From Rhabdophis nuchalis (lineage: Eukaryota; Chordata; Lepidosauria; Squamata; Natricidae): 64,000 nucleotides of DNA. Shown piece after piece: positions 51,942-64,000 of this stretch (position 1 is its first letter; every line of letters begins with the position of its first letter). A model generated the notes under the pieces. The model saw nothing but the letters and a program-made list of their open reading frames with translations. It had not been told where the DNA came from and did not search any database. The position numbers were made by a program, and so were the translations under genes. The stretch is taken from assembly GCA_039707465.1 (NCBI GenBank), contig CM077645.1, positions 146,688,503 to 146,752,502 of the forward strand, given 5' to 3'.

Positions 51942-52484
51942 TCTAAGCGATTTACAGACTTAGCATATTGCCCCCAACAATTTGGGCCCTCATTATACCC
52001 ACCTCAGAAGAATGGAAGGCTGAATGAACCTTGAGCCCCGTCAGAATCAAACTCCAGGCCAGTGGTACTCAACCTGGTCCCTAACGCCCACTAGTGGAGT
52101 TTTGTCTGATACTGAAGCACTTTCTTTTTTTTTATTTAATTGACTTCCCTACTTTATAAATCACCATTACTGTGGAAGTGTGGGCGGTTACAATTTTTAC
52201 TACTAATAGAGATACAAAAGTGGGTGGTAGGTATAAAAAGGTTGACTACCCCTGTTCCATCCTGTGGGTTAGAGTTAGCCCGCAATACTTCATTCTAACC
52301 ACTGTGCCAATGCCCTGGATTCAGAAAAAGGCCCGAAAAGAAGCATGCAAGATTGAAGCCAGTGATAATTGGTGGGCGGGCTCCCCTGCTTTGAGTGAAA
52401 AGCCGAATTGCGATTCCGCCCCCTTGCAGCCACTTTTCCTGAAAGCAAGGAAGGCGGAGCCGCCCAAGACAGAAAAGAAGGCAG

Positions 52485-55400
52485 ATGACTCGACTCCAGG
52501 ACGGAGCGCTTTGGCGGCTGCGGCGCCTCTTCTCGCACTTCTCCAGCTCTGCAACGCTGGCAGCGGTCCCGAGATCGACGACGGCTGCCTACAGGTAAAA
52601 AGGCCTGCGGGACGGGACAAGAGACGCCAGGAACTCGCCTAGGCGCTTAATAGCGCGAGCGAGGGGGCCGAAACCGCAGTGCGCACGCGTGATTGGTCTC
52701 ATGAAAGTCGCGAATGCTTAATGCTGTTAGGGCGAGTGCAGGTGCAGTGGGGAAATTGGGAGGGGGGGTTGATTGCATATATTTAGAGGGCCCGGGGGCT
52801 TAATTGCAAACCTGGATAAGGTTTATGTCCAACCGAAGCGCTTGGCAGACTTGCTGCAGGGTGTGCCTCTTAGGACTTAATGATTTGTGATGCCGCGCAG
52901 GCTTCCCTTGAATGGAACGAAGTCTGATCGTATGAATCCGATTTAAGATCAGATTAGCCTTAATGCTCTATAGCAGGGGTCTCCAACCTTTGCAACTTTA
53001 AGTCTGAAGGACTTCAGCTCCCAGAATTCTCCAGCCAGCTTCAGACTTAAAAGTTGCAAATGGTGGAGACGGCTGCTCTATAGACGTTATTTCCTTTAAC
53101 GGACGCTCCGCAAAAGTCGCCCTGCGAAATAATATATTGGTAAGTGGGAAAAGCACCTGCAAAGGCTTCAGGAATGATAGCTGGGGGAAGGACAACTGCA
53201 TCTATTCTACCTCCACCCACCCACCCCACCCTTTTAGACAAATAGTTGTCCGGGAAAATAAGATTCTGAACGAGTTAATAAAATTCAAATTATTCTTTAA
53301 TTTAAAAAATGACAGCCTTCCATCCGACTTTTGACCTATTTATTATACTAATAAAGCTGAAGTTTGTTTTTTTAGGAGAAATATTCTGAACTATGCACCA
53401 TTGCATAATTACCTGGAAGCAAGTTTTATAAAGATTTCCTGGGAAAAACACTGCAAAATTGTTTGTAATTAAAATGGGTCTCTATTTACAATATTTTTTG
53501 GTAAATCCCACACCAGATTAAACCAGACTGCTTTTCAGAGATGTCTTATAGTACTGTATCGCAAAAATCTAATGAAAAAATAGGATACATTTAGTCCACA
53601 GTGTAGTCATGTGCAAATTAGTTTGCATCATCGTACTAGGATCAGATCTGCTTTGCATATGCTACTTGCCTATCAGAGTTGTAGGGGAAAGAGGAAGACC
53701 ACAAAGATCACCTCTTCAGTCTCTTCTCCAGTGCAAGAGGACCTGTGTAAGGCACAACTAGTTCCTGCAACATTCTTAACTATAACCAACCACCCCCAAT
53801 CTACAGTAGTCAAACAATTAGACAAGGTCCTAATGACCATCTTTAAAGCGCTCCATGGCTGGGGGCCTAGTTATATGCAAGACCGCCTCCTGCCCCATAC
53901 ATCCCTTGGACCGATACGCTCCCACAGAGAGGGCCTCCTCAGGGTGCCGTAGGTCGGGCAATGCCGACTGGCGGCGCCCAGGGGAGAGCCTTCTCTGTGG
54001 CAGGACCAGCCCTTTGGAACGACCTGCCTCCTGAACTCCGTACCATTCTTGACCTCCGCCTCTTCCGCAAGTGTCTGAAGACACATCTTTTTCAACTAGC
54101 CGGCCTCGCGCAGCCCCCAACACCGCCAGTTATAAAATGGGGATTTTAATTCGATTTGAACACAGGCACTTAGTGGATTAAGTTAAAAAAAAAATGTTTA
54201 TATGTTCTGTATGTTGAGTTTCTTGTCCGCCGCCCTGAGTTCATTTGGAGAAGGGCGGGGTATAAATCCAATAAATAAATAAATAAATAAATAAAATAAA
54301 ATAAATCCTGTTGTTAGGTTTTTTCTGCACCAGCTTAAGTGTGCTGTGCTTAGTTGGAATTTGTGGACATGTAATTTAAACTCTTCTCTGCTCCTGGGAA
54401 TCCTTTTATTCCTTTTATTTGACAGAAAAATCTGATTCCTTTTGTTTGACAGAGGCAATCCTACCCTTCCTTCTAAAATTCAGTCAATAATGAATTGAGT
54501 GGGAGAATAGTTTGATCCTCCCATTGAACAGAGTCATATTTGGTCTCTGCTCGTTGACCCTCAGGGTTTTGAGCTGAAAATTTAGGACCTAAATACCACT
54601 TAGACAGAGTTCTAGAATGAACTTTCTTGCTTGTAGGGCAGTACAGGTAGTCCTTGAATTGCAATAATATGTTTAGTGACTATTCAAAGTTACAATGGCA
54701 TTGAAAGATGTGACTTGTGACTATTTTTCAGCATACTTTGCAGCATTCCCCATGATCATGTCATCAAAATTCAGCTGCTTGGCAACTAGTTCATATTTAT
54801 GACTTTTGCTGGGTCCTATGATCCCTTTTGGAGACCTTCTGACAAGCAAAGTCAAGGGGGAAGCCAAATTCACTTAATAACCAGGTTGCTAACTTATCAA
54901 CTGCAGTGATTTACTTAATAATTGTGGCAAGAAAAGTAGTAAAATGGGGCAAAACTCAATATACGTCTCATTTGACAACAGAAATTTGGGACCATTTATG
55001 GTCCTAAGTCGAGGACTACCTGTATAATAGAACCACCTTGAAATCTTGCCAAAGCAATTCTAGGATGATGAAGGCAAAACTAGTCTTTTTCCCCTTCTTT
55101 CCCCTCTTCCCTGGACTAAGGAACCTGTGAAAGGAGCTTACCTCCTCCTCTGTTAGATATGTCATCACCCCTCCCAATCGGGATTCCTCTCTATGGGACT
55201 CACCCTTCCCAACAACTAATTACACTGAGGGGACATCAGATAGGAAAAACCTACAGTAGATGGTTTTAGTATTGCATAATTCCCAGAACTAAACGTGTTT
55301 AAAACAGCAATACTATGCTTAAGAGCACGTGGGATTCATAGCTCTAAGTAAGTTGACCATGTTGGAGGCATTTCCACATCAAAGGACCTAGTGGCCGCAT

Positions 55401-58400
55401 GGCTGAGCGTGGCCATGGGGGCCTTGGACCGAGTCGCGCCCTTGCGGCCTCTCTTGCGGCGCCGAATTACCCAGGCTCCTTGGTTTACCGAGGAGCTAAG
55501 GGAGATGAAACGCCGCAAGAGACGCCTAGAGAGCAGATGGAGATCCTCTCGCTCCGAAGCCGATCGAACACTAGTGAGAGCCCATATTAGGACTTACTTA
55601 GTGGCAATAAGGGTGGCCAAACATGAGTATTGTGCCACCCTTATTGCATCCGCAGATAACCGCCCTGCTGCCCTGTTTGGGGTGACCCGCTCCCTCCTTC
55701 ACCAGAGGTTGCGGGAAGCCCCTTTGCAGGGACATGCAGAGGAATTTGGGATATATCTGCAGGATAAAATCACTCGAATTCGGAATGAGTTGCCCTCCAC
55801 CGAGAGTGGTCCGGTCAGATTGTCCGAGGCTGTTCTTGAGACACCATCTTGGGAGGAGTTTGATTTTGTTACTACCGAGGATATGGACAGGTTGTCAAAG
55901 AGACTTAAGGCTACCACATGTTTATTGGACCCGTGTCCCTCCTGGCTTGTACTGGCATCCTGGGAGACGACACGAGGCTGGCTCCAGGATATCATGAATG
56001 ATTCTTTGAGTGAGGGGTCCTTGCCTGCCATCTTGAAAGAGGCGGTAGTGAGGTCCCTCCTCAAGAAGCCTTCCCTGGACCCAGCATTACTAGAGAATTA
56101 CCGTCCGGTCTCCAACCTTCACTTTTTAGCGAAGGTTGTAGAGAGTGTGGTGGCCCAACAGTTTCCGCGACACCTGGAAGAAATTGATTATCTAGACCCG
56201 CGCCAGTACGGCTTCCGACCCAGTTACAGCACCGATACGGCATTGGTATTTCATTGTAATTTTATTTTATTTTATTACAATGACAATAAAGATTATTATT
56301 ATTGGTCGCTTTGGTGGATGATCTCTGGAGGGCGCGGAATAGGGGATATTCCTCTATCCTAGTCCTATTAGACCTCTCAGCGGCTTTTGATACCATCGAC
56401 CATGGTATCCTATTGCACCGACTGGGGGGGGGGTTGGGGCTGGGAGGCACCGTTTTACGGTGGTTCTCGTCCTACCTCTCCGGTCGGTCGCAATATGTTT
56501 TGGCAGGGGGGCAGAGGTCGGCCTCGAGGCAACTCATATGCAGGGTTCTTCAGGGGTCGGTCCTCTCGCCTCTCCTGTTCAACACCTATATGAAGCCGCT
56601 GGGCGAGATCATCCGTGGTTTTGGGGTGGGATATCATCTGTACGCTGATGATACTCAGCTGTACATATCCATCCCAGACCACCCCAACGATGCCGCCAAG
56701 GTGTTGTCCCGGTGTTTGGAGGCCGTACGGATCTCAATGGGTAGTAACAAACTCAAGCTCAACCCGTCCAAGACTGAGTGGCTGTGGCTTCCGGCGGCCC
56801 GGTTCAGCCAGATAACTCCAACTGGCCATTGGGGGCGAAACACTGGTCCCCGTGGAGAGGGTGCGCAATTTGGGTGTCCTCCTAGATTCTCGGCTGTCCA
56901 TGGAGGACCATGTGGCAGACGTGGCCAGGGGGGCATTCCATCAGGTACACCTGATGCGCCAATTGCGCCCCTTACTGGACCGGGCTGCCCTTCACAAAGT
57001 CACTCAAGCACTCGTGACATCCCGACTTGACTACTGTAATGCTCTCTACATGGGGCTTCCCTTGAGGTGCACTCGAAACTACAGCTAATCCAGAATGCAG
57101 CCGCGCGGGTGATTACGGGAGCCCCTAGATACTCTCGCATAACACCGCTCCTGCGCGAGCTGCACTGGCTACCTGTGGCCTTTCGGGTGCGCTTCAAGGT
57201 CTTGACGACCATCTTTAAAGAGCTCCATGGCTCGGGACCTAGTTATATGCCAGACTGTCTCCTGCCTCATACATCCCTTCGTCCGATCCGCTCCCACAGA
57301 GAGGGCCTTCTCAGGGTGCCGTCGGTCGGGCAATGCCGGTTGACGACACCCAGGGGAAGGGCCTTCTCTCTGGTGGGCCCTACCCTTTGGAACGACTTAC
57401 CCCCTGAACTACGTACCATCTCTGACCTCCGCCTCTTCCGCCAGTGTCTAAAGACACACCTCTTCCATCAAGCCGGCCTAGCGTAACCTTCCGCTGTGAC
57501 TGTTTTTAGACAGTTTTAAATTGGGGATTTTAATTGATTTTAGCACAGGTTGGGAGTTTAATATTTTTTAAATTTGTTATATTTGTATGTTTTAATTCCT
57601 GTGCGCCGCCCTGGGTCCTTCTGGAGAAGGGCGGGATATAAATTTAATAAAATAAATAAAATAAATAAATGCAGATGAAGGACTTTTCCCTCAGATCTTT
57701 TGGATTAAAAATATGGAAGTGATTGGGGTAGATTGCAGGGCTGACACCGAAATATAATTTTATTATATTTTATCTATATCTTAAATTATTGTATTCTATT
57801 CCAATGTCATTTTAGACTGTATTTTATTCCAATTCAATTTTAAATCGTATTTTATTCCAATTCCATATTAAATTGTATTTCATCAAATTTCATTTTACAT
57901 TAGTTTTATAAAATTGTAGTAAAAATTTGTTTCTGGAACTTTGCACTTTGATATGGCCCAAGAGCTAACCAATAAAGACTCAATGTCAATATTAAAAATA
58001 TGAACTGCTTGCCGTGTGTGTGTGGGTGCGCGCACATGTGCGCCCACCCACACCGTTTGTATGTGCAGGGTGCATGCGCAACCCCAGATAAGTGTAAATA
58101 AATAAAGTGTAAATAAATAAAGTATTCTTTATTTTTTGTGCCACATTAGTGATCTTTGTAAAACTCATGAAATAAAATTATGTTCTGAAATTCTTTCAAC
58201 AGGTGAAAGGTGTTTAGGGTTAGGATTTTGTAGGGAAAGAGGAGGGAAGGTCAACATTGAGCAATTATTAGTAGAAATTAAATAAATGAAGCTTCATTTT
58301 ATGCTAATCTGCAAGTCTGGATTCAGTCAGAATCATTGCAGTTAATGAGAATTTGCATATGTTCCATTTATTTTGGTGGGTACACTCCAGGTTGAACTAG

Positions 58401-61400
58401 GTCTAGGACAATTTCAATTCATTTGAGGAAATATTTTCCAGCTGAATAAATACTGAACTCCTTAAAGGCATAGGTATCTTGAAATCTTTTCTAAAATTGG
58501 TTACGCATGGGCCTTGGGATTTTTGCATTGCTGCTTAGAATAGTTTCTGCTATTTTCCAATCAAATTAATGGAAATTAGTTGATTTCTACTTGTTCATTA
58601 TCTGAAATCAAATTCTGACAATATTTTTGAATCTTGATTGGGAAGAATACTTGTAAGAAAGTAATAAAGGAAGAATTGAGCTTCGAAAGAAAGCTATGTG
58701 ATTCTGTTGCCTTGGCTTTTTAACAGCATGAAAAATGTTATCAACAAGTTTATTTGAGAAAACCTGGTGTGAGCAAATTCAGAATAAAGTTCTTATTTGC
58801 CTTTACTGGCTATTGTAGCCTTTTGCACTGTTGGAAGACCTGAAGGTCCGGGTTGGGGATAGAAAGCCCAAGAGAAGGTCTGCCTCTGTGATCTAACGAC
58901 TCAAATTTGATGGCACATAATCAGTGAATCAATCAGTATGTTAGTGTGATTAATATCCTTTCCTAAACTAATGTCCACAAAAACTATTGGAATTGCCACT
59001 CAAAAATTCCTGTTGGTTTTGATGAGTGGGAATTTTGGAAAACACATTTAGCAGGTTCCCCCCGTCCCCACCAATTCCCCCAATTATGGACACAATGGAC
59101 ACTGATTAATGGACACAATGAATCCTTTTAGTTTTCTTGGAAGGATTTTCAGAAATGGTTTGCCTGCTTTTTAGGGCTGAAAGAAAGTAACTGGCTCATG
59201 GTCACTCAGCTGGTTTTGGGCCTCAAAGATACCTTGTTGCAAAAATCTGAGTTGGAAAGTTGGACTGGAGCAGTGTTTCTCAACCTTGGCCATTTGAAGA
59301 TGTCTGTACTTCAACTCCCAGAATTCCCCAGCCAGCAAATATTGGCTGGGGAATTCTGGGAGTTGAAGTAAAGACATCAAGTTGACATGGTTGAGAAACA
59401 CTGGACTAGAGCTTTAAGACACAAAACTATACCTCAGTTTAACACACTAGATGGTTGTGAGTGTCATTAAGAGGCAGAAGAGCTGTGATACCATGGGTGT
59501 CAAACTCAAGGCCCAGGAGCCATATTCTGCCTTTGGGGTGCTTAGACCGGCCTGCGGGGCCACCCTGGAAAGAGTAAAGGATCGACTCATGGTGCCTCTG
59601 CCAGCAAAAATGAGCTCCCAATCTCAGATTTTGGCTGGGAGGGCCACCTGCGACCCTCTGCCAGTGAAAATGGAGCTCTGGGAAGGCCCTCCCGAGGTCC
59701 ATTTTCACTGTCACAGGGTTGCAGGAGGCCATCCCAGCCGAAAACTGAGATTGGGAGCCTGTTTTTGCTGTCAGAGCAATCTGGACACTACAGGCACCCC
59801 TGACACGAGTGACGTCAAACCGGCTATGCCCACTCTGGCCACAGCCACTCCAACCCTTTGAGGTGAAACACAACCCTGCTGCTGCCCTCAATGAAATCGA
59901 GTGTCAGCATTCCAGCTCCCTCCTGTTGCATTTTACTCCAGATGCTATAAATCTTCAACCAGAAATTTCTTTGCACTTTGAATATTTACAGAGATGCTAT
60001 CGTTATTGGCTCATTTTTGCTGATATTTTATGCTGATTAGGTCAATCAGCATTGAGAGTCAGCACCCCTCGCCAGCACCCCGTGCCGGGGTTGTTGATGA
60101 TTTACTTTAAAAGTAGATTCGGGTTAATATCAGAATTCTAAATATCAACCAAAATGAAATCAGAGTCCAAGGCAGAACTATCCTTAACGTTCCAATTGAA
60201 TAAGAGAGACATGTTGGTACAAACTGTGGAAACCCGAATCTGAAAGCTTCCTGGGTTTCCACCCAGTTTAAAGTTCATGATCTTGTCCCCACACCCACAA
60301 GTCCATCACATGGTCCAATCGTCTTCTGCCACGCTGGCATTTCCACCCATCTAGTTCCGGTCAGGTGCAGAGGTGCGGAGACAAAAAATGACCTTGGGCT
60401 TCTAGAAAGGAATGTTTTATTATGACAACAACACATTCTACAAATCTACTCCTTACTATTCCCCCTCCCATTTACCCACTAATGAAACACCACAGTAAGG
60501 AAAAAGAGAGAGAGTGGCAGGCCAGGATCCTAAAAGGAATATGACTGCAGGCCTGACATCGAGTTTGACACCCCTGTTGTATACAGTGCCTTACTGCGAA
60601 GATAATAGAAGAGGGGAGAACTATGTATGCTCTTGGGAAGAAAGATGGAATATGAACAGATTGAACAATTGAAGCTGTCTCTTCCAGCACTGCTATAACT
60701 TCAGCAAAAGTAGAAGTGAATGGCGTCCACCTGCACTACCAACAGACTGGAAATGGGAATCATGCTGTGCTCCTGCTCCCTGGCATGTTAGGTATGGATC
60801 TAACACTTATACTATGCTACTGATTTGGAATAGATAATATATGCAAAAACTATATTGATGTGTTTGTCTGAAGATCTTTATAGCTATGCATGACTCTAAA
60901 ATAATTGCTTTTAGGCAAGACTAATTATCTAACTCGCTGATTAACCTAACTATCCAAATGGACTGAAGGTGAGATAAAATGTATTGGTTTACTTCTGGAA
61001 GATAGCAAGAGATCTCCAAGGATTTTTGATTACTGTTTCCTAAATGAAGGTAAGTAAAATGATAAGAAAAATTATATCTGCCTTGACTGACCTTGGAGTT
61101 ATTGCTTAAATCTCAACCTTGATTGGCTAGAATTACTCATTAGTTATGTTTGATCCAGGATCAGCCTTTCTCAATCTACGATTCTCAAACCGTGCTTGAC
61201 TGCAATTCCACTGAACTCGCTGGAGATCACAGAATTCCAACACTGGAGGAAACCTTTGTGGAAATAATAGCAAAAGAACTAAAAATCCTCTACCCCAGGA
61301 ACAGGCAACCTACAAGCCTCCAGCAACTCTTTACCCATACAAATTCCAGTAATTCCAATTCCAAACCACATTCAAACTACATAGACACATTTCTGCTTTG

Positions 61401-63130
61401 ACTAAAAGTGAACTTCTGTCAGAGCGTTTGCAGCGTGACTACTATTAAGAGACAACCCAGGAGCCAAACACAGCACACAGAGACATAGACATTTAACAGT
61501 GGTTTACATACAACATGTACGTGGTAGCAAATACCTGACAAGTAATCAATCTTCTGCTTAATTCTACACTGAGACCTCAGCAATGGATACCGGACACAAG
61601 GAAGGAGAGACACGCCCTTTCCTGGCTGCCTTATATAAACACCTCTTAAAGTGGTAAAAAAATTTGTGGACCCCTTCATAGTATTCATTTTATACCAATC
61701 TTCATTGCATCGGCCTTACATTTCATCAGCTTTACAACTTGTCAGCTCTTAAATCTCAATACCTTAACAACTTGCTTTAAGGGAGATGTTGTGTTTATAA
61801 GAAAATGTTGTGTGACTCCAGTAACCATAACCCCCTTTTTTACTTCGTTTACCATTTAATTAAAGTTTGATTAGTTTGATCTTAGCACAGCATATGAAAT
61901 CTTCCCACATCTAGTACTGTCTCCTACATCCGTAAATTGCACATTGCAAACAATAAAAACAGCCTTCCAACTGTTCTTCTGGAATCCAGCTCAAGATACA
62001 AGTATTTTTCTTCCTGCTGCTATGCTAGCTACATTCAGGTAGAACACTGCTTAGCTTTCCACTGGAGAGAGAATGATTATATCTGCCTTGACTGACCTTG
62101 GAGTTATTGCTTAAATCTCAACCTTGATTGGCTAGAATTACTCATTAGTTATTCTCTCAGCCATTGATAGTGAGTTTGTGAGGTTTCTGTCAAGGAAAAG
62201 ATGGTTGGTTTTGCAATGGTTGGAGAATAACAAGTGAAATTGATCATAGTGCAGCTCTGGCCTAGAGGTGGAGCTCTCACTTTCCAATCGGGAGGTTGTG
62301 AGTTCAATCCTAGGTAGAGGCAGATGTAGGGTCTCCTGCTTGGGCAAGGGGTTGGATTACATGACCTGCAAGGTCCCTTCCAACTCTGTTCCAATCTGTT
62401 AAGAGAGGATGGTCTCTTTGCTTTCTTAATAGTCAAAACAAGAGACATAAAGATACAGGAAGTCCTCGACTTACAACAATTCATTTAGTGACCGTTCAAA
62501 GTTACAATGGCACTGAAAAAAGTGAGTTATGACCATTTTTCACATGGCCATTGTAGCATTCCCATGGTCATATGATCAAATTCAGATACTTGGCAACTGG
62601 TTCATGTTTATAACAGTTGCAGTATCCCATGGTCACATGATCAGCTTTTGCGACCTTCTGACAAGCAAAGATAATGGGGAATCCAGATTTACTTAACAGT
62701 CATGTTACTAGCTTAACAAACACAATGATTCACTTAACAACTGTGCCAAGAAAAATCATAAAATGGCACAAAATTTACTTAACAGATATCTCACTTAGCA
62801 ACATATGTTTTGGGCTCAATTGTGGACGTAACTTGTGGACTGTCTGTAGTTAATTTGATCACGCTTTTGGGACTTAGTTTTTCTTTTGCATATATTAATA
62901 GGCATAAAATAAGTTTCTCTCTTGGTTATGATGACCTTACAGTATTTTTGTGTGTTGATTTAGGCAGCGGTCAGACTGATTTTGGACCACAGCTGAAGAA
63001 TATGAACAAGGAGATTTTTACTGTTATTGCCTGGGACCCTCGAGGATACGGAAAATCAATCCCTCCAGTCCGAGATTTTCCTCCAGACTATTTTGAAAGA
63101 GATGCAAAAGATGCTGTTGATTTGATGCGG
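52485..63130 (+). CDS. BPHL-like: BPHL paralogue, exons 1-3 (partial at window end)
   Basis: A second start of a valacyclovir-hydrolase-like gene: exon 1 52485-52594 (110 nt), exon 2 60688-60791 (104 nt), exon 3 62964-63130 (167 nt), with the same splice phases as copy A and no stops. The leader reads MTRLQDGALWRLRRLFSHFS, still presequence-like. I count 13 nucleotide differences in 381, at least eight of them amino-acid changes (for example DYFERD for DFYERD). The catalytic exons would lie beyond 64000, so whether this is a whole gene or a 5' fragment is unknown. Confidence 0.85.
52966..53083. mobile_element. Palindromic hAT MITE, copy-B specific
   Basis: Element 52974-53075 (102 bp), caggggtctccaacc...ggtggagacggctg, with the exact 8-bp duplication ctctatag (52966-52973, 53076-53083). 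Copy A has the empty site gctctatagacgtt near 5500. Confidence 0.9.
53826..54304 (+). mobile_element. L2 LINE 3' end, copy-B specific
   Basis: ggtcctaatgaccatcttta aagcgctcc ... RT tail (SHREGLLRVP, LWNDLPPELR, LKTHLFQLAGL), 3' UTR ttggagaagggcggggtata and an (AAATA)n tail. Absent at the matching place in copy A (6197). Confidence 0.88.
54641..55025. mobile_element. Mariner-like MITE, complete
   Basis: caggtagtccttg...gaggactacctg, with short terminal inverted repeats flanked by TA on both sides (54642 and 55022 regions). Interior rich in ttacaatggc / aaaatggggcaaaa blocks. This is the family of 6570, 11943, 13613 and 62457. Confidence 0.75.
55384..57670 (+). mobile_element. L2 LINE, copy-B specific, nearly complete RT
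   Basis: Encodes RRRITQAPWFTEELREMKRR, LTRIRNEL-like linker, [63 protein letters not shown] and ALWNDLPPELR-like tail in three frames (55391-57486), then 3' UTR cgccgccctgggtccttctg and an (AAATA)n tail. Copy A has the empty site acatcaaatacagatgaagg at 6954. A 59-bp insertion interrupts it at 56246-56304. Confidence 0.92.
56246..56304. mobile_element. 59-bp retroposon-tail insertion in the L2 RT
   Basis: gtatttcattgtaattttat...acaatgacaataaagattat tatt splits ACGGCATTG / GTCGCTTTGG, with attg on both sides. Very short 5'-truncated tail of some retroposon. Confidence 0.75.
57905..59240. other. Intron sequence present only in copy B
   Basis: No recognised element, apart from a small GT/GC-rich stretch (58012-58050). 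Copy A joins directly across (7200), so copy A probably lost it. Confidence 0.6.
59263..59411. mobile_element. Palindromic hAT MITE (shared, copy B)
   Basis: Element 59271-59403 with gactggag / gactagag flanks, at the same place as 7228-7360. Confidence 0.92.
59484..60583. mobile_element. Non-autonomous hAT element (shared, copy B)
   Basis: Element 59492-60575, ends catgggtgtcaaactcaagg / gagtttgacacccctg, the partner of 7449-8527. Confidence 0.75.
60688..60791 (+). CDS. BPHL-like: BPHL paralogue exon 2
   Basis: 104 nt, acceptor ctcttccag, donor gtatgg. Encodes ITSAKVEVNGVHLHYQQTG and HAVLLLPGML. Confidence 0.9.
62254..62400 (+). repeat. tRNA-CR1 SINE (copy B)
   Basis: Partner of 11747-11890, with box-like ggttgtgagttcaatcc and tail ggtcccttccaactctgttc. 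Confidence 0.8.
62457..62833. mobile_element. Mariner-like MITE fragment (copy B)
   Basis: gaagtcctcgacttacaaca ... gggctcaattgtggacgtaac. Includes about 75 bp (tacttggcaactggttcatg region) missing from copy A. Confidence 0.7.
62964..63130 (+). CDS. BPHL-like: BPHL paralogue exon 3
   Basis: 167 nt, acceptor gatttag, donor gtaaat. Encodes QTDFGPQLKNMN and AWDPRGYGKS. Four nucleotide differences from copy A. Confidence 0.92.
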
Positions 63131-63298
63131 GTAAATACGCCTAGGCTTCTTTAAAGCCCGGTTTTGAAACCTTTGATTACTGAAAACTTTGCACATTAAG
63201 TTTGGAAATCAGCAAGTAGAACTTCTAAGGTTGTGCCTTTGAAACTTCATGAGAATGAAGATTGAAGCTGTTCAGAAGCAGAATGTTTCTATAGAGGA

Positions 63299-64000
63299 CA
63301 TGCTGGTTGTTTGTTTGTTTGTTTTTTGTATCTCCCAAACACGACAAGCCCTTTGTATTTTAACGAAATATTCCCTTTATTCGGAGCGCCAGCAGCTACA
63401 CTCTCACAGCAGACTACAAAGTCTCTAAGTGCTGTGAAAAATGATGCTTGCTTCCTTCCCCCTGAAGTGGCCCCAACCACACCAGGAGTCTCAGTTGCGC
63501 GCTCTCTCTCTCTCTCTCTCTCTTTTCCCTGTCCCTCCCTCCCTCTCCCCTCCCCCCCCCCACTTGCAAAGGAAGTCCTGGAAGGTGCGCTTGCTTTCTT
63601 CAAGCAGCAGAGATACATGCACACATACTCAAAAAGTGCTGCAGATTCCAAGAATTCTGATAATTTCCAGACAGGATTCAGAAGTCCAGGCTAACAAGTC
63701 TGTCTGGCAAGGAGATGAATAGTTGTGTTCCACACCTATTCATCTCCACCCCCTGCCTTTTATCCCCAGAACTATGGTGGGGCATCGCTAGCAGCGGTTG
63801 CTCTACCGTCCCAAGGGCCGGCCCACAGATTTCTGCTGCTCTCCTCTCCTCTGCCTTCTACGCATTAACCCGTGAGGCACTTGACCCAGCTGTTCCTCTT
63901 CTTCCTCATCAGCCATCTCCAGACCTGGGAGTTGTTGACTCTCCATCTGAGGGTTGATGGACAGCCCAGGCTCTGCCTCTGTCTCTATCAGAGTCTGACA
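63299..64000. repeat. Unclassified repeat with CT run (copy B, runs off window)
   Basis: Partner of 12730-13463. The (CT)n run is shorter here (about 63501-63522), showing microsatellite divergence since duplication. Confidence 0.5.

Larger units (their letters stand above)
51942..64000 (+). repeat. Segmental duplication, copy B (BPHL exons 1-3, continues past window)
   Basis: Colinear with 4183-13463. It differs by its own L2 insertions (53826-54304, 55384-57670), a palindromic MITE (52974-53075), a complete mariner MITE (54643-55023) and about 1.3 kb of sequence at 57905-59240 absent from copy A. It lacks the solo LTR and the L2 of copy A. Confidence 0.93.

Overview
The window is vertebrate nuclear DNA, most likely from a squamate reptile and probably a snake. 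Three kinds of evidence support this. The genes are split by introns with standard GT/AG sites. The gene order RIPK1 - BPHL - TUBB2 is the order known from tetrapods (human 6p25). The repeats (L2/CR1-type LINEs with simple-repeat tails, squamate tRNA-SINEs, hAT and mariner MITEs, L1, Tc1) have a squamate character. The species is inferred from repeat style only.

Layout. (1) 1608-2272 holds the last two exons of RIPK1 (RHIM core, then death domain), + strand. (2) 4892-40689 holds a complete BPHL gene (valacyclovir hydrolase / biphenyl hydrolase-like, alpha/beta hydrolase), + strand, seven coding exons. They join to 879 nt, or 292 codons plus stop, with the triad Ser140, Asp245, His273 by my count. 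Its exon 4 is present three times in a perfect 218-bp tandem array. The introns are packed with nested transposons. (3) 40948-44704 is a simple-repeat and tandem-repeat region: tetranucleotide arrays containing a duplicated 522-bp block, and a 258-bp tandem array of a CR1 3' end. (4) 46633-51452, - strand, is a wrecked, unprocessed beta-tubulin (TUBB2-like) last exon. It is broken by an L1 insertion, a tandem duplication, a nonsense codon, an internal deletion and an L2 insertion. (5) 51942-64000 is a second copy of 4183-13463, carrying BPHL exons 1-3 again with open frames. The window ends before exon 4 of this copy.

The two paralogous copies let many insertions be read directly against an empty site. 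Copy-specific events with target-site duplications include a solo LTR, several L2 insertions and three palindromic MITEs. The hAT-like elements here all have 8-bp duplications of the form nnnTAnnn, the signature reported for Buster-type hAT transposases. A full L1-like element with 5' UTR, ORF1 and 3' UTR but no ORF2 (34431-36557), and a 5'-truncated relative (30750-31815), suggest an ORF1-only (HAL1-like) family.

The best candidates for something undescribed are the BPHL exon-4 triplication and the ORF1-only L1 family. The exon copies have phases that forbid joint use, and the second changes the substrate-binding Asp next to the catalytic Ser. All positions and counts were made by eye; no alignments or searches were run.
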